Notes under the pieces: generated by a model
The model's database searches: none
What the model saw: the letters and a program-made list of their open reading frames with translations, nothing else
Told to the model about the DNA's origin: nothing
Assembly: GCA_016700115.1 (NCBI GenBank)
Contig: CP064999.1
Span: 4,030,001 to 4,094,000 of the forward strand
Direction: 5' to 3'
From: Sphingobacteriales bacterium
Lineage (GTDB): Bacteria; Bacteroidota; Bacteroidia; Chitinophagales; UBA2359
DNA length: 64,000 nt
Shown: piece after piece, positions 8,456 through 16,914 of the stretch
Position numbering within the stretch: the stretch's first letter is position 1
Layout of the letters: each line of letters begins with the position of its first letter
Made by a program: the position numbers and the translations under genes

Positions 8456-8456
8456 C
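8444..8456 (-). repeat. Right 13-bp inverted repeat of the HEPN cassette
   Basis: TATAGCCGCTAAC matches the reverse complement of 7569-7581 at 12 of 13 bases and contains the TAA stop codon of the HEPN gene (8453-8455). It runs into CTAACATCCGT (8452-8462), which is also found at 7446-7456, the end of the previous module. This shared end sequence supports a common cassette boundary. Confidence 0.65.
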
Positions 8457-8470
8457 ATCCGTAACCATTA

Positions 8471-8536
8471 CACAACTACTCAAAAACCACTAAATACCCG
8501 ATTTTTAAAAAAGTTGCCTTCAAATTAAAGGCTTTT
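8471..8536 (+). repeat. Module-boundary repeat, copy A
   Basis: This stretch starts CACAACTACTCAAAAACCAC and ends AAATTAAAGGCTTTT. It is matched at about 80 percent by copy B (10633-10699), and its first 20 bases resemble copy C (20064-20083). Copies A and B bracket the TIGR04255 gene cassette. Confidence 0.6.
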
Positions 8537-9058
8537 GGTGATTTGTGGACTTATTAGTCTTGATCATGCAACTTGGAACAGAAATAGCTTTAGATGGGTT
8601 GTTTGCAGATTAGGATTAGCATATACAGACAAAAAACAAGGGTTATCCGTATAAGTCGGAATAATTATCGGTGCTTGAAGGGCTTGTGTCTTGATATTGG
8701 GTTTTTTGCGTTCAAATTTCAGGTATTTGAGGAGTACATTCTTTAAAGTATGTATTCAAAACTAAAAATTGGACTACCAGGATACTTAACAATAGCACTT
8801 ATAAACAGTTCCGGTTTAATGACACTCATAATACCTTCAAGACAGACTTTAAACTACTTTCCATGTTGGTTTGGCATAGCTTAAAAATTAATCTTTTATA
8901 ATCATAACGAAAACAACTTTAGTACTTTTGTTCGGTTTTACAGGTTAGTGTTGTACATAAACGCTTGAAACCATTTAAAAAACTATGATAAATATTGCAA
9001 AACATGGAACATTTCCTTTTAGGTTTCTTATTTTGGAGCTAAATTCGAAACTTGAACT
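8537..9058. other. Intergenic stretch before the TIGR04255 cassette
   Basis: About 520 bases without a convincing gene. The only feature seen is TACTTTTG at 8923-8930, a TAnnTTTG match that may be the promoter of the downstream operon (129 bases before its ATG). Confidence 0.45.
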
Positions 9059-9811
9059 ATGAATAAAATATTTCTTCCTAATGCTCCTCTTAAGGAGGTT
9101 CTGTTCGAGATTCATTGGGATTTAGAATATATCCCGGAAGAAAAAATCTTGTTTGACAAAGGTTTTGAAAGAGCTATTCTGAATTTTACCAGTGCATGTC
9201 AACAAGATTTTAAAGAAGTTTCCATTTTAAAGCCTGAAAATATACCTCCTACTGCATTTATAAATAGAGTTACTCATCGCTTCTTCAAAAAAAAAGGACA
9301 ACATCCATTGTATCAATTAGGGCCGGGAGTATTTACTGTAAATGACAATAACAAAAACTACATCTGGAGCGATTTCTTAGATATGGTCATAAATGGAATA
9401 TCTTGCTTAAGATCAAGTTATGAGAAAGAACTTATTCCATCAAATATTCAATTAAGGTATATAGATAGGGTTTCTCCTTATATTTTCGGGGGCAATGATA
9501 AATTCGATTTCTTAAGAGAACACTTACAAGTCAATGCCCAAACCTATCCATTCGTACAGGAAGAACTAAATGACATTCAATTTACGAATAACTTTTCAAT
9601 TGATAATGATAGTGCCTTAAGCCTAATCGTTCAGACAGGTGTTGATAAAGATTCAAAAGAAGATGTTATAGAATGGCACACTTTTGTCAGTAATAAAAAA
9701 CGATTATCTTGGGAAGAATTGATTGATTGGGTACAGAAAGCCCATGAAACCTGCTCAAATACCTTTAAAAACATGGTTAGCTATGAATTATATGAACACT
9801 TCAGTCAATAA
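9059..9811 (+). CDS. TIGR04255-family protein
   Basis: A 250-residue protein that begins LPNAPLKEVLFEIHWDL, the N-terminal signature of the sporadically distributed TIGR04255 family. FFKKKGQHPLYQLGPGVFTVND and LRYIDRVSPYIF are further family-like blocks. The biochemical function of this family is unknown. It is the first gene of a compact three-gene unit, each member overlapping the next, and the unit is bracketed by copies A and B of a boundary repeat. Genes of this family scatter between strains in accessory loci, so a defence or conflict role is plausible but is only inference. No signal peptide or membrane segment is visible, so it should be cytoplasmic. Confidence 0.65.
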   Translation: MNKIFLPNAPLKEVLFEIHWDLEYIPEEKILFDKGFERAILNFTSACQQDFKEVSILKPENIPPTAFINRVTHRFFKKKGQHPLYQLGPGVFTVNDNNKNYIWSDFLDMVINGISCLRSSYEKELIPSNIQLRYIDRVSPYIFGGNDKFDFLREHLQVNAQTYPFVQEELNDIQFTNNFSIDNDSALSLIVQTGVDKDSKEDVIEWHTFVSNKKRLSWEELIDWVQKAHETCSNTFKNMVSYELYEHFSQ

Positions 9812-10253
9812 TATATATTCCGAGTTATATTACAACACTTGTAGTATTGATGCTCCAAACACAAATTTCTCATACAATAACATTTCTGAAAGCAATCAAA
9901 ATGCTATAAACTTGATCAAATCATACTCAAGTTTACAATTGAATTGGGATACCTATAATGCTGTTCCTCCCAGTAAACAAGCAATTCAAAAAGCTATTAC
10001 GTTCATTCTGTGGTTATCAGAATATAATATAGATGTGTTTTTTGTTGCCCCCACACCAAACGGAGAAATTTTAGTTGAAATTAAGGAAGGAAATGCGAAT
10101 GTAGAAATCGAATTCTCAAGTAATTCAGAAGATAGTATTTGCGCTTCGCAAAAAGGAGATTTCATTGCTGAAGACATACTAAATAATACAACACAAATTT
10201 CATACTTAAAATGGTTAATTTGCCCAAATGGAAACTGCCCACCAAATTTATGA
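9792..10253 (+). CDS. Second gene of TIGR04255 cassette, unknown function
   Basis: A 153-residue protein starting at ATG 9792 (MNTSVNNIYSEL; ATG 9783 is also possible), overlapping the end of the TIGR04255 gene. The visible core is INLIKSYSSLQLNWDTYNAVPPSKQAIQKA, where WD.Y.A.PPS is a pattern I associate with small partners of such cassettes. An FFVAPTPNGEILVEI strand block follows and then an acidic stretch. The tail has CPNGNCPP, a possible metal or disulfide pair. The overlaps with both neighbours imply co-translation and probably a complex. No function can be given. Confidence 0.6.
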   Translation: MNTSVNNIYSELYYNTCSIDAPNTNFSYNNISESNQNAINLIKSYSSLQLNWDTYNAVPPSKQAIQKAITFILWLSEYNIDVFFVAPTPNGEILVEIKEGNANVEIEFSSNSEDSICASQKGDFIAEDILNNTTQISYLKWLICPNGNCPPNL

Positions 10254-10590
10254 TGAGGATAATGTATTAAGAAGAGTTCCCACCTTTCTTCCAAATTATG
10301 TAAAACCTGATGGCGCAATATCAAGCCTGGCATTTCGTCTTAGAAATGGTGAAAATGGTTTATCAGTAGATTTAGAAAGACTAAGTTCTTTTTCAAAAGC
10401 CACTTTAGGAAGAAGTGATTTTAGATTGCTTAAACTGAATGTTGGTCAAATCAGAAACTATATTAATGATGGATTAGATGTCATATCTGATCCTTTAGAA
10501 GACAACAATGCACATTCATTGATCACCGGAAATTTAACTAAAGGAAAGCAGAAACAATTAGTCCTGATATCGAACGAAATTTTCGAATAA
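10228..10590 (+). CDS. Third gene of TIGR04255 cassette, unknown function
   Basis: A 120-residue protein starting at ATG 10228 inside the end of the previous gene (26-base overlap). The sequence reads VLRRVPTFLPNYVKPDGAIS, then SLAFRLRNGENGLSVDLERL, which suggests a compact alpha/beta domain with a conserved R.vP and GLSVD motif, followed by LLKLNVGQIRNYINDGLDVISDP. No membrane segments or metal motifs are seen. It closes the three-gene unit, and copy B of the boundary repeat follows 42 bases later. It is probably made in step with its partners; its function is unknown. Confidence 0.6.
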   Translation: METAHQIYDEDNVLRRVPTFLPNYVKPDGAISSLAFRLRNGENGLSVDLERLSSFSKATLGRSDFRLLKLNVGQIRNYINDGLDVISDPLEDNNAHSLITGNLTKGKQKQLVLISNEIFE

Positions 10591-10632
10591 GATGGTTAAA
10601 AGATAGACAGATAAAAACAAGAGCGACCTTAG

Positions 10633-10699
10633 CCCAACCACTAAAAAACCACTAAATACGCAATTTAAAAAAAACCTTACCTTCAATTTAAAGGCTTTT
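10633..10699 (+). repeat. Module-boundary repeat, copy B
   Basis: This begins CCCAACCACTAAAAAACCAC and ends AATTTAAAGGCTTTT. It matches copy A (8471-8536) along its whole length at roughly 80 percent. It separates the TIGR04255 cassette from the type I restriction locus. The remaining bases up to 11056 hold only a weak 60-codon frame (10740-10922) that I do not accept as a gene. Confidence 0.6.
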
Positions 10700-11056
10700 A
10701 CTGAATTTTAACTTTTCCTGAATTTTCGATAAATTTCAGATGTTCAACAAAAGCATCCATAAACCGAACAGAATTTTCAGTTCCGATGCTGCTCTCCAAA
10801 CAAATTATTTTCATCTGCCTTCGGAGTATTCCTTGTATGTATGCAATAGCTTAAAATTAAGCATATTTTATCACGGCTTAAAATATTTTTGTATTTTTGA
10901 TACTTGTATTTTCACAGGCTGAGGTTACCGGTCTGTGCAAAAGTCCCAACCCTAAAGAAACGTATTTGGCTTTACCTCACCCGCAAAACGACACTTCGCA
11001 AAGCCATTAGAACCAATTTTTGCCAAAGAAAAGACTGATTAAAATGATGAAAAAAG

Positions 11057-11064
11057 TATCTTTG
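11057..11064 (+). promoter_or_regulatory. -7 box (TATCTTTG) of hsdR
   Basis: TATCTTTG matches TAnnTTTG and lies 17 bases before the hsdR ATG. No TTG at -33 spacing is evident. Confidence 0.45.
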
Positions 11065-11081
11065 GCCGATACTATATATAA

Positions 11082-14042
11082 ATGACAAAAGAAGTACAAA
11101 TAGAACAAGGTTTTATAGAGAAACTGACGGACTTGAAATACACTTTCAGGGCAGACATTCGTGACAGAACCTCACTTGAAAAAAATTTCCGTGAAAAATT
11201 TCAGGCGCTTAATAGGGTAACCCTCAACGATGCTGAATTTGCCCGTTTACGGGATGAGATAATCAATTCAGATGTTTTTTTGTCCTCAAAACGGCTAAGA
11301 GAAATAAACACCTTTACCCGTGAAGACGGAACGCCTCTGCATTACACCTTGGTAAACATCAAGGACTGGTGCAAAAACGAGTTTGAAGTAATCAATCAAT
11401 TGCGCATCAACACCACCAACAGCCATCACCGTTACGATGTGATGTTGCTGATAAATGGAATTCCCATTGTACAAATTGAGCTGAAAAGTTTGGAAATAAG
11501 TCCACGGAAAGCCATGCAGCAAATTGTGGACTACAAAAGCGATCCGGGCAACGGATATACCAATTCAATGCTTTGTTTTGTGCAGTTATTTGTGGTAAGC
11601 AACCGTTCAAACACCTATTATTTTGCCAATAACAATCCGGCACATTTCAGTTTTAATGCCGATGAACAGTTTTTGCCGATTTATCAGTTTGCCGGTGAAG
11701 ACAATAAGAAGATTACCCACTTAGATGATTTTTCAGAAAAATTTTTGAGCAAATGCACCCTTAGCCAAATGCTCAGCAAATATATGGTATTGGTTGCCAG
11801 CGAACAAAAGTTGCTGGTCATGCGCCCTTATCAGATTTATGCCGTTCAGGCTATTGTCAATTCCATTCAGGAACACAAAGGCAACGGTTATATATGGCAT
11901 ACCACAGGAAGCGGAAAAACGCTGACTTCTTTCAAAGCATCTACCCTGCTTAAAGACAATCCGAATATTGAGAAATGTCTGTTTGTGGTTGACCGAAAGG
12001 ACTTGGACAGACAAACCCGTGAGGAGTTCAACAAGTTTCAGGAAGGTTGTGTGGAGGAAAACACCAATACCGAAACTTTGGTAAGACGAATGCTTTCGGA
12101 AGATTACGCCAACAAAGTAATCGTTACGACCATTCAAAAATTAGGATTGGCTTTAGACCCGAACAACAAAAACAACTACAAAGAACGCTTACGGGCTTTA
12201 AGCGACAAACGCATCGTTTTCATTTTCGACGAGTGCCACCGTTCACAGTTTGGCGATAATCATAAAGCTATCAAAAAGTTTTTCCCGAAAGCGCAGTTAT
12301 TCGGATTTACCGGAACTCCCATTTTTGACGACAATGCCACCTACAAGCAAATTGACGAAACAGTGGGCTCTTATGTAACCACCAAAGATATTTTCCAAAA
12401 TCCGCTACACAACTACACCATCACACATGCTATTGAAGACAGAAACGTGTTGCGATTTCATATTGATTATTTCAAGCCTGAAAAAAATGTAACAGTTGGA
12501 AGCACAGAACACAAGAAAGCAGTTGTAAATGCCATTTTGAAAAAACATGATGCCGCAACACACAGCAAACGATTTAACGCTTTGTTGGCAACGGCTTCTA
12601 TCAATGATGCCATTGAATACTATAATCTTTTCATACAGACAGGGCATACCCTTTCTCAACAAGATTCTGAATATATTCCCTTAAATATCGCCTGTGTATT
12701 TTCTCCGCCTGCCGAAGGAAACAAAGATGTTCAGCAATTGCAGGAAGACTTGGAACAGGAAAAAGCCGACAACAAGGTTGAACCCGAAAAGAAAAAGATA
12801 GCCCTTGAAGCCATTATCAGCGATTACAATAAACAATACGGTACCAACCATAGAATCACTGAATTTGACTTGTATTACCAGGATGTTCAGCAACGCATAA
12901 AATTTCAGAAGTTCAGCAATGCCGACTATCCGTACCAGAATAAAATTGATTTGGTGATTGTGGTGGATATGTTGCTTACCGGCTTTGACAGCAAATACCT
13001 GAACACATTGTATGTGGACAAGAATTTGAAATTCCACGGATTGATTCAGGCATTCAGCCGAACCAACCGTATTTTGAATGACACCAAACCATACGGAAAC
13101 ATTTTAGACTTCCGGCAACAACAAGCCGAAGTGGACAGAGCTATTGCCCTGTTCAGTGGAGAAGATACCGGACGGGCTAAAGAAATTTGGTTGGTTGAGC
13201 CAGCTCCGAAAGTAATTGAACAATACCAGGAGGCAGTGAAAGCCATGGAAAAGTGGATGAAAGACAAAGACATGGTAGCAGAACCGCATGAGGTTTACAA
13301 CATCAAAGGCGATGCTGCCCGTGTGGAGTTTATCAACCGTTTTAAAGAAGTGCAACGTCTGAAAACACAACTTGACCAGTACACGGATTTAAACGAAGAA
13401 CAAAAAGCAAAGATTGACGAACTATTGCCCGAAGAGCAATTGCGTTCGTTCCGAAGTTCGTACTTGGAAATTGCCAGGCAGCTCAAGGATATTCAGCAAA
13501 AAGAAGGCGACAAAGCTCCTGAAAACATTCAGCAATTGGATTTTGAATTTGTGTTGTTTGCTTCTTCGGTGGTGGATTATGATTACATCATGAACCTGAT
13601 TGCCAAATACACACAAGGCACAGCGAAAAAACAAAAAATGACCCGTGAGCAATTGATTGGTGTATTGAGCAGCAGTGCCAATCTGATGGAAGAACGGGAC
13701 GATATTATAGACTTCATCAAGACTTTGGAAGTTGGTAAGGCATTAAACGAGCAGGAAATTAAAGAGGGCTATCAAAATTTTAAGGAAGCTAAAATAGCCA
13801 AACTATTAGCTGAAATAGCCAACAATAACGCCTTGGAGTTTTCAGCTTTGCAGCAATTTACAGATGCCATCATTAGCCGAATGATTTTTGATGCCGACAA
13901 ACTAAGTGAACTCTTTGCCCCTTTGGATTTAGGTTGGAAAGAACGCACCAAACGAGAACTGGCATTGATGGAAGAACTCATACCTGTATTGAGAAAAAAA
14001 GCAGAAGGCAGGGAGATTAGTGGGTTGAAAGCATATATCTGA
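11082..14042 (+). CDS. hsdR: Type I restriction endonuclease subunit R
   Basis: The 986-residue motor and nuclease subunit of a type I restriction-modification enzyme. The N-terminal nuclease domain has a PD-(D/E)xK core: YDVMLLINGIPIVQIELKS, with the catalytic Glu-x-Lys near residues 131-136. The helicase core has Walker A TTGSGKT (about 274-280), DECH (about 383-386), GFTGTP and the C-terminal motor motif QAFSRTNR. A long helical C-terminus contacts the methylase. The length is normal and no frameshift is seen. The gene comes first, ahead of a 720-base repeat array, GxxExxY, hsdS and hsdM, an unusual layout in which hsdM is last and far away. Confidence 0.95.
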   Translation: MTKEVQIEQGFIEKLTDLKYTFRADIRDRTSLEKNFREKFQALNRVTLNDAEFARLRDEIINSDVFLSSKRLREINTFTREDGTPLHYTLVNIKDWCKNEFEVINQLRINTTNSHHRYDVMLLINGIPIVQIELKSLEISPRKAMQQIVDYKSDPGNGYTNSMLCFVQLFVVSNRSNTYYFANNNPAHFSFNADEQFLPIYQFAGEDNKKITHLDDFSEKFLSKCTLSQMLSKYMVLVASEQKLLVMRPYQIYAVQAIVNSIQEHKGNGYIWHTTGSGKTLTSFKASTLLKDNPNIEKCLFVVDRKDLDRQTREEFNKFQEGCVEENTNTETLVRRMLSEDYANKVIVTTIQKLGLALDPNNKNNYKERLRALSDKRIVFIFDECHRSQFGDNHKAIKKFFPKAQLFGFTGTPIFDDNATYKQIDETVGSYVTTKDIFQNPLHNYTITHAIEDRNVLRFHIDYFKPEKNVTVGSTEHKKAVVNAILKKHDAATHSKRFNALLATASINDAIEYYNLFIQTGHTLSQQDSEYIPLNIACVFSPPAEGNKDVQQLQEDLEQEKADNKVEPEKKKIALEAIISDYNKQYGTNHRITEFDLYYQDVQQRIKFQKFSNADYPYQNKIDLVIVVDMLLTGFDSKYLNTLYVDKNLKFHGLIQAFSRTNRILNDTKPYGNILDFRQQQAEVDRAIALFSGEDTGRAKEIWLVEPAPKVIEQYQEAVKAMEKWMKDKDMVAEPHEVYNIKGDAARVEFINRFKEVQRLKTQLDQYTDLNEEQKAKIDELLPEEQLRSFRSSYLEIARQLKDIQQKEGDKAPENIQQLDFEFVLFASSVVDYDYIMNLIAKYTQGTAKKQKMTREQLIGVLSSSANLMEERDDIIDFIKTLEVGKALNEQEIKEGYQNFKEAKIAKLLAEIANNNALEFSALQQFTDAIISRMIFDADKLSELFAPLDLGWKERTKRELALMEELIPVLRKKAEGREISGLKAYI

Positions 14043-14761
14043 ACCATTGATTTTTGTGATTTAATGATTTACTATGATTAAAAAGAATATAAATACATGG
14101 AAGTTACTGTTATTGGCTCAGGCTACAAATTACTTAAATGTCTGAACCATTGATTTTTTTGTGATTAAATGATTTACTATGATTAAAGAAGAATACTGAC
14201 ACTTGGAACTTACTTCCAAATCAGAAGAATACTAATACTCGGAACTTATTGCCAAATCAATTGATAGTTGTGATTAAATGGTTTACTATGATTAAAGAAG
14301 AATACAAATACTCGGAACTTATTGCCAAATCAATTGATAGTTGTGATTAAATGATTTTCTATGATTAAAGAAGAATACTGACACTTGGAACTTACTTCCA
14401 AATCAGAAGAATACAAATACTCGGAACTTATTGCCAAATCATTTGAAATTTGTGATTAATTGGTTTACTATGATTAAAGAAGAATACTAATACTCGGAAC
14501 TTACTGCCAAATCAATTGATATTTGTGATTAAATGGTTTGCTATGATTAAAGAAGAATAGAAATACTCTGAACTTACTTCCAAATCAATTGATAGTTGTG
14601 ATTAAATGGTTTACTATGATTAAAGAAGAATACTAATACTCGGAACTTATTGCCAAATCAATTGATATTTGTGATTTAATGATTTACTATGATTAAAGAA
14701 GAATACAAATACTCGGAACTTATTGCCAAATCAATTGATAGTTGTGATTAAATGGTTTACT
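14043..14761 (+). repeat. 73-bp tandem array made from the leader and first codons of the downstream gene
   Basis: Starting right after the hsdR stop, the motif ATGATTAAAGAAGAATAC recurs with its ATG at 14179, 14288, 14361, 14470, 14543, 14616 and 14689, with a degenerate copy at 14074. The ATG at 14762 is the true start of the next gene. Spacing is 73 bases, or 109 where an extra 36-base part-unit is inserted. Each unit repeats the leader (GTGATTAAATGGTTTACT) plus about 13 codons of the gene. Intact units encode MIKEEYKYSELIAKSIDSCD and then a stop; others stop after MIKEEY. The array is therefore repeated 5' gene sequence rather than an independent satellite. Confidence 0.92.
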
Positions 14762-15205
14762 ATGATTAAAGAAGAATACAAATACTCGGAACTTACTGCC
14801 AAGATAATTGGATGTGCTATGACAGTACATAGTGAATTGGGTAATGGATTTCAGGAATTGATTTACCAAAAGGCTTTGGCGATAGAATTGAGTTTACAAG
14901 GCATTTCATTTTCCAGAGAATACGAAATGCCGGTTTACTATAAACAACAACAAATCGGAACACGCAGAGTAGATTTTTTAGTAGAAGGATTTATCGCGTT
15001 AGAGTTAAAAGCCGTAACACAACTGGAAGATGTGTATTTGGCACAAGCTATAAATTACTTGGAGGCGTGTGATTTGGAAATAGGGCTTTTGGTAAATTTT
15101 GGAGCAAAAAGTCTTCAATTCAAACGCATTATCAATAGAAAATTCAAACAAAAAAATCAAGGAAATCCACTAATCAAAAAAATCAACGGTTCAGACAATG
15201 AGTAA
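14762..15205 (+). CDS. GxxExxY protein (TIGR04256), putative PD-(D/E)xK nuclease-like
   Basis: A 147-residue protein with the family motif G-F-Q-E-L-I-Y (GxxExxY) in HSELGNGFQELIYQKALAIEL. A possible nuclease-like core follows: RVDFLVEGFIALELKAV, matching D-x(n)-E-x-K of the PD-(D/E)xK fold. Function is not established for the family. I chose ATG 14762; a longer frame starting at 14723 runs into the repeat array and is not credible. The last codons overlap the hsdS start (ATGAGTAA), so it is translationally coupled to hsdS. Its leader and first codons are duplicated many times upstream. Confidence 0.85.
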   Translation: MIKEEYKYSELTAKIIGCAMTVHSELGNGFQELIYQKALAIELSLQGISFSREYEMPVYYKQQQIGTRRVDFLVEGFIALELKAVTQLEDVYLAQAINYLEACDLEIGLLVNFGAKSLQFKRIINRKFKQKNQGNPLIKKINGSDNE

Positions 15206-16517
15206 GAACAGCGAAAATAAATTGGTGCCGAACCTGAGGTTTCCTGAATTTAAAAATGATGGTGAGTGGAAGGAAAGTTTACTTAATGAAGTATCTCCTG
15301 CAATATTTGATGGCACACATCAAACTCCAAAATACACTGAAAGTGGTGTTCCATTTTTCAGTGTTGAAAATATAATTAGTAGAAATAAAAATAAGTTTAT
15401 CTCAAAGAAAGACTACCTTTTAGCAACATCAAAAAACAAACCTGAAAAAGGAGATATTATAATTACTCGAATTGGTAATATTGGAACATCAAAAGTTATT
15501 GATTGGGATTATGAATTTAGTGTTTACGTTACACTTGCTATCGTAAAGAAGTCATCAATTTTTGATTCACATTACTTACATAGTTATTTCCAATCAAGTA
15601 GATATCAAAAGGAAATATTAAGTAAATCTCTTTTAAATGCAGTTCCATGTAAAATTAACATGGATGAACTGCGAAAAACAAAGATTCTTCTTCCACCCGA
15701 CAAAGAGAAAGCGGAACAACAAAAAATCGCCTCCTGTCTTTCGTCCTTAGATGAAGTCATTTCAGCCGAAAGCCAAAAGTTAGAAGTGCTGAAAGACCAC
15801 AAAAAGGGCTTACTGCAAAATCTTTTTCCGAAAGAAGGGGAAACAGTGCCGAAGTTTCGGTTTAAGGAGTTTGAGGATAGTGGGGAGTGGGTGGAGAAGA
15901 AGTTGGGGGAAGTCTATGAATTTAAAGTTACAAACTCTTTTTCAAGGGATTGTTTACAATATGAAAATGGAGAAGTAAAGAATATCCACTATGGGGACAT
16001 TCACACAAAGTTCAATACCCTTTTTGATATTTCAAAGGAAAATGTTCCTTTTATAAATTCTGATATTCCCATTGAAAAGATTAAAGAAGAATGCTATTGT
16101 AGAGAAGGAGATGTAATCTTTGCCGATGCTTCAGAAGATTTAAATGATGTTGGTAAAAGCATTGAGGTTATTAAATTAGATAACAAACGCCTTGTTTCTG
16201 GTTTACATACACTTCTGGCACGTCAAAGAGATTATATTTTAACCATTGGTTTTGGAGGATATTTATTCAAGTCAGATTGGATTAGAAAACAAATCCAACG
16301 AGAAGCACAGGGGGCAAAAGTATTGGGAATTTCTGCGAGTAGAATTTCCAATATCAATATTAAATTTCCAAAATCTAATTACGAACAACAAAAAATCGCC
16401 TCTACCCTTTCCTCCATAGACGATTTAATCAATGCACAAAATCAAAAATTGGAAGCGCTGCAATTGCACAAGAAAGGTTTATTGCAGGGGATGTTTCCAA
16501 ATACACTTACGAATTAA
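15198..16517 (+). CDS. hsdS: Type I restriction specificity subunit S
   Basis: The 439-residue DNA-recognition subunit has two target-recognition domains (about residues 15-180 and 225-395). Each is followed by a conserved coiled-coil spacer: EQQKIASCLSSLDEVISAES then KKGLLQNLFP, and EQQKIASTLSSIDDLINAQN then KKGLLQGMFP. The two recognition halves differ in sequence, so the target should be a bipartite site. It overlaps the GxxExxY gene by eight bases. The final residues (TN, then TAA) lie inside the left inverted repeat of the following four-helix-bundle element, so this element defines the C-terminus. The spacer after the second domain looks complete, so function is probably retained. Confidence 0.93.
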   Translation: MSKNSENKLVPNLRFPEFKNDGEWKESLLNEVSPAIFDGTHQTPKYTESGVPFFSVENIISRNKNKFISKKDYLLATSKNKPEKGDIIITRIGNIGTSKVIDWDYEFSVYVTLAIVKKSSIFDSHYLHSYFQSSRYQKEILSKSLLNAVPCKINMDELRKTKILLPPDKEKAEQQKIASCLSSLDEVISAESQKLEVLKDHKKGLLQNLFPKEGETVPKFRFKEFEDSGEWVEKKLGEVYEFKVTNSFSRDCLQYENGEVKNIHYGDIHTKFNTLFDISKENVPFINSDIPIEKIKEECYCREGDVIFADASEDLNDVGKSIEVIKLDNKRLVSGLHTLLARQRDYILTIGFGGYLFKSDWIRKQIQREAQGAKVLGISASRISNINIKFPKSNYEQQKIASTLSSIDDLINAQNQKLEALQLHKKGLLQGMFPNTLTN

Positions 16518-16529
16518 AAATTACGAATT
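16507..16529 (+). repeat. Left inverted repeat of four-helix-bundle element 1
   Basis: A 23-base sequence made of TTACGAATT, AAAAA and TTACGAATT blocks. It is the perfect reverse complement of 16886-16908. It provides the TAA stop of hsdS (16515-16517) and ends five bases before the element's gene. Confidence 0.85.
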
Positions 16530-16534
16530 ACGAT

Positions 16535-16894
16535 ATGAAAAGCGACAATATTGTTCAACAAAAATCATTTGCATTTGCACTAAGAATTGTAAATGCCTAT
16601 AAGTTTTTAATCACAGAAAAGAAAGAGTTTGTCTTGTCGAAGCAATTACTCAGAAGCGGAACATCTATTGGGGCAAATATTGAAGAATCTATCGGCGGGC
16701 AATCAAATAAAGACTTTCTTTCCAAACTAAGTATTGCATACAAAGAAGCCCGAGAAACAATTTATTGGCTGAGGTTACTGCAAGCCGCAGATTATTTATC
16801 ACAGCCCGAAGCAGACAGCTTATTGAATGATGCAGAAGAAATCTGCAAAATCCTCGGCAAAATTCAAATAACCCTAAAAAACCGCAATTCGTAA
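16535..16894 (+). CDS. Four-helix-bundle protein (23S rRNA IVS / S23 family), copy 1
   Basis: A 119-residue all-helical protein of the TIGR02436/S23 family, known from intervening sequences of 23S rRNA and related to the Avd accessory proteins of diversity-generating retroelements. The family marks LRSGTSIGANIEESIGGQS and YKEARETIYWLRLL are present. It is about 85 percent identical to the second copy at 17953-18312. The stop codon lies inside the right inverted repeat. The gene is enclosed by perfect 23-bp inverted repeats, as IVS elements in rRNA are enclosed by a pairing stem. Here it sits in a protein operon between hsdS and the Fic gene. Its molecular role is unknown; nucleic-acid binding is suspected for the family. 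Confidence 0.9.
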   Translation: MKSDNIVQQKSFAFALRIVNAYKFLITEKKEFVLSKQLLRSGTSIGANIEESIGGQSNKDFLSKLSIAYKEARETIYWLRLLQAADYLSQPEADSLLNDAEEICKILGKIQITLKNRNS

Positions 16895-16908
16895 TTTTTA
16901 ATTCGTAA
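16886..16908 (-). repeat. Right inverted repeat of four-helix-bundle element 1
   Basis: The perfect 23-base reverse complement of 16507-16529. It contains the stop codon of the four-helix-bundle gene and ends six bases before the ATG of the Fic gene. An RNA spanning the element could fold the two arms together and loop out the gene. Confidence 0.85.
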
Positions 16909-16914
16909 TTGAAA

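Noticed and set aside
7444..8456. Full integron
   Set aside because: No integrase gene or attI site is visible; only a candidate attC-like structure is claimed.
10740..10922. 60-codon frame between the TIGR04255 cassette and hsdR
   Set aside because: No recognisable features, poor composition, and it lies in an AT-rich spacer.
14723..14761. N-terminal extension of the GxxExxY protein
   Set aside because: It reads the leader of the array; ATG 14762 equals the start in each array copy.
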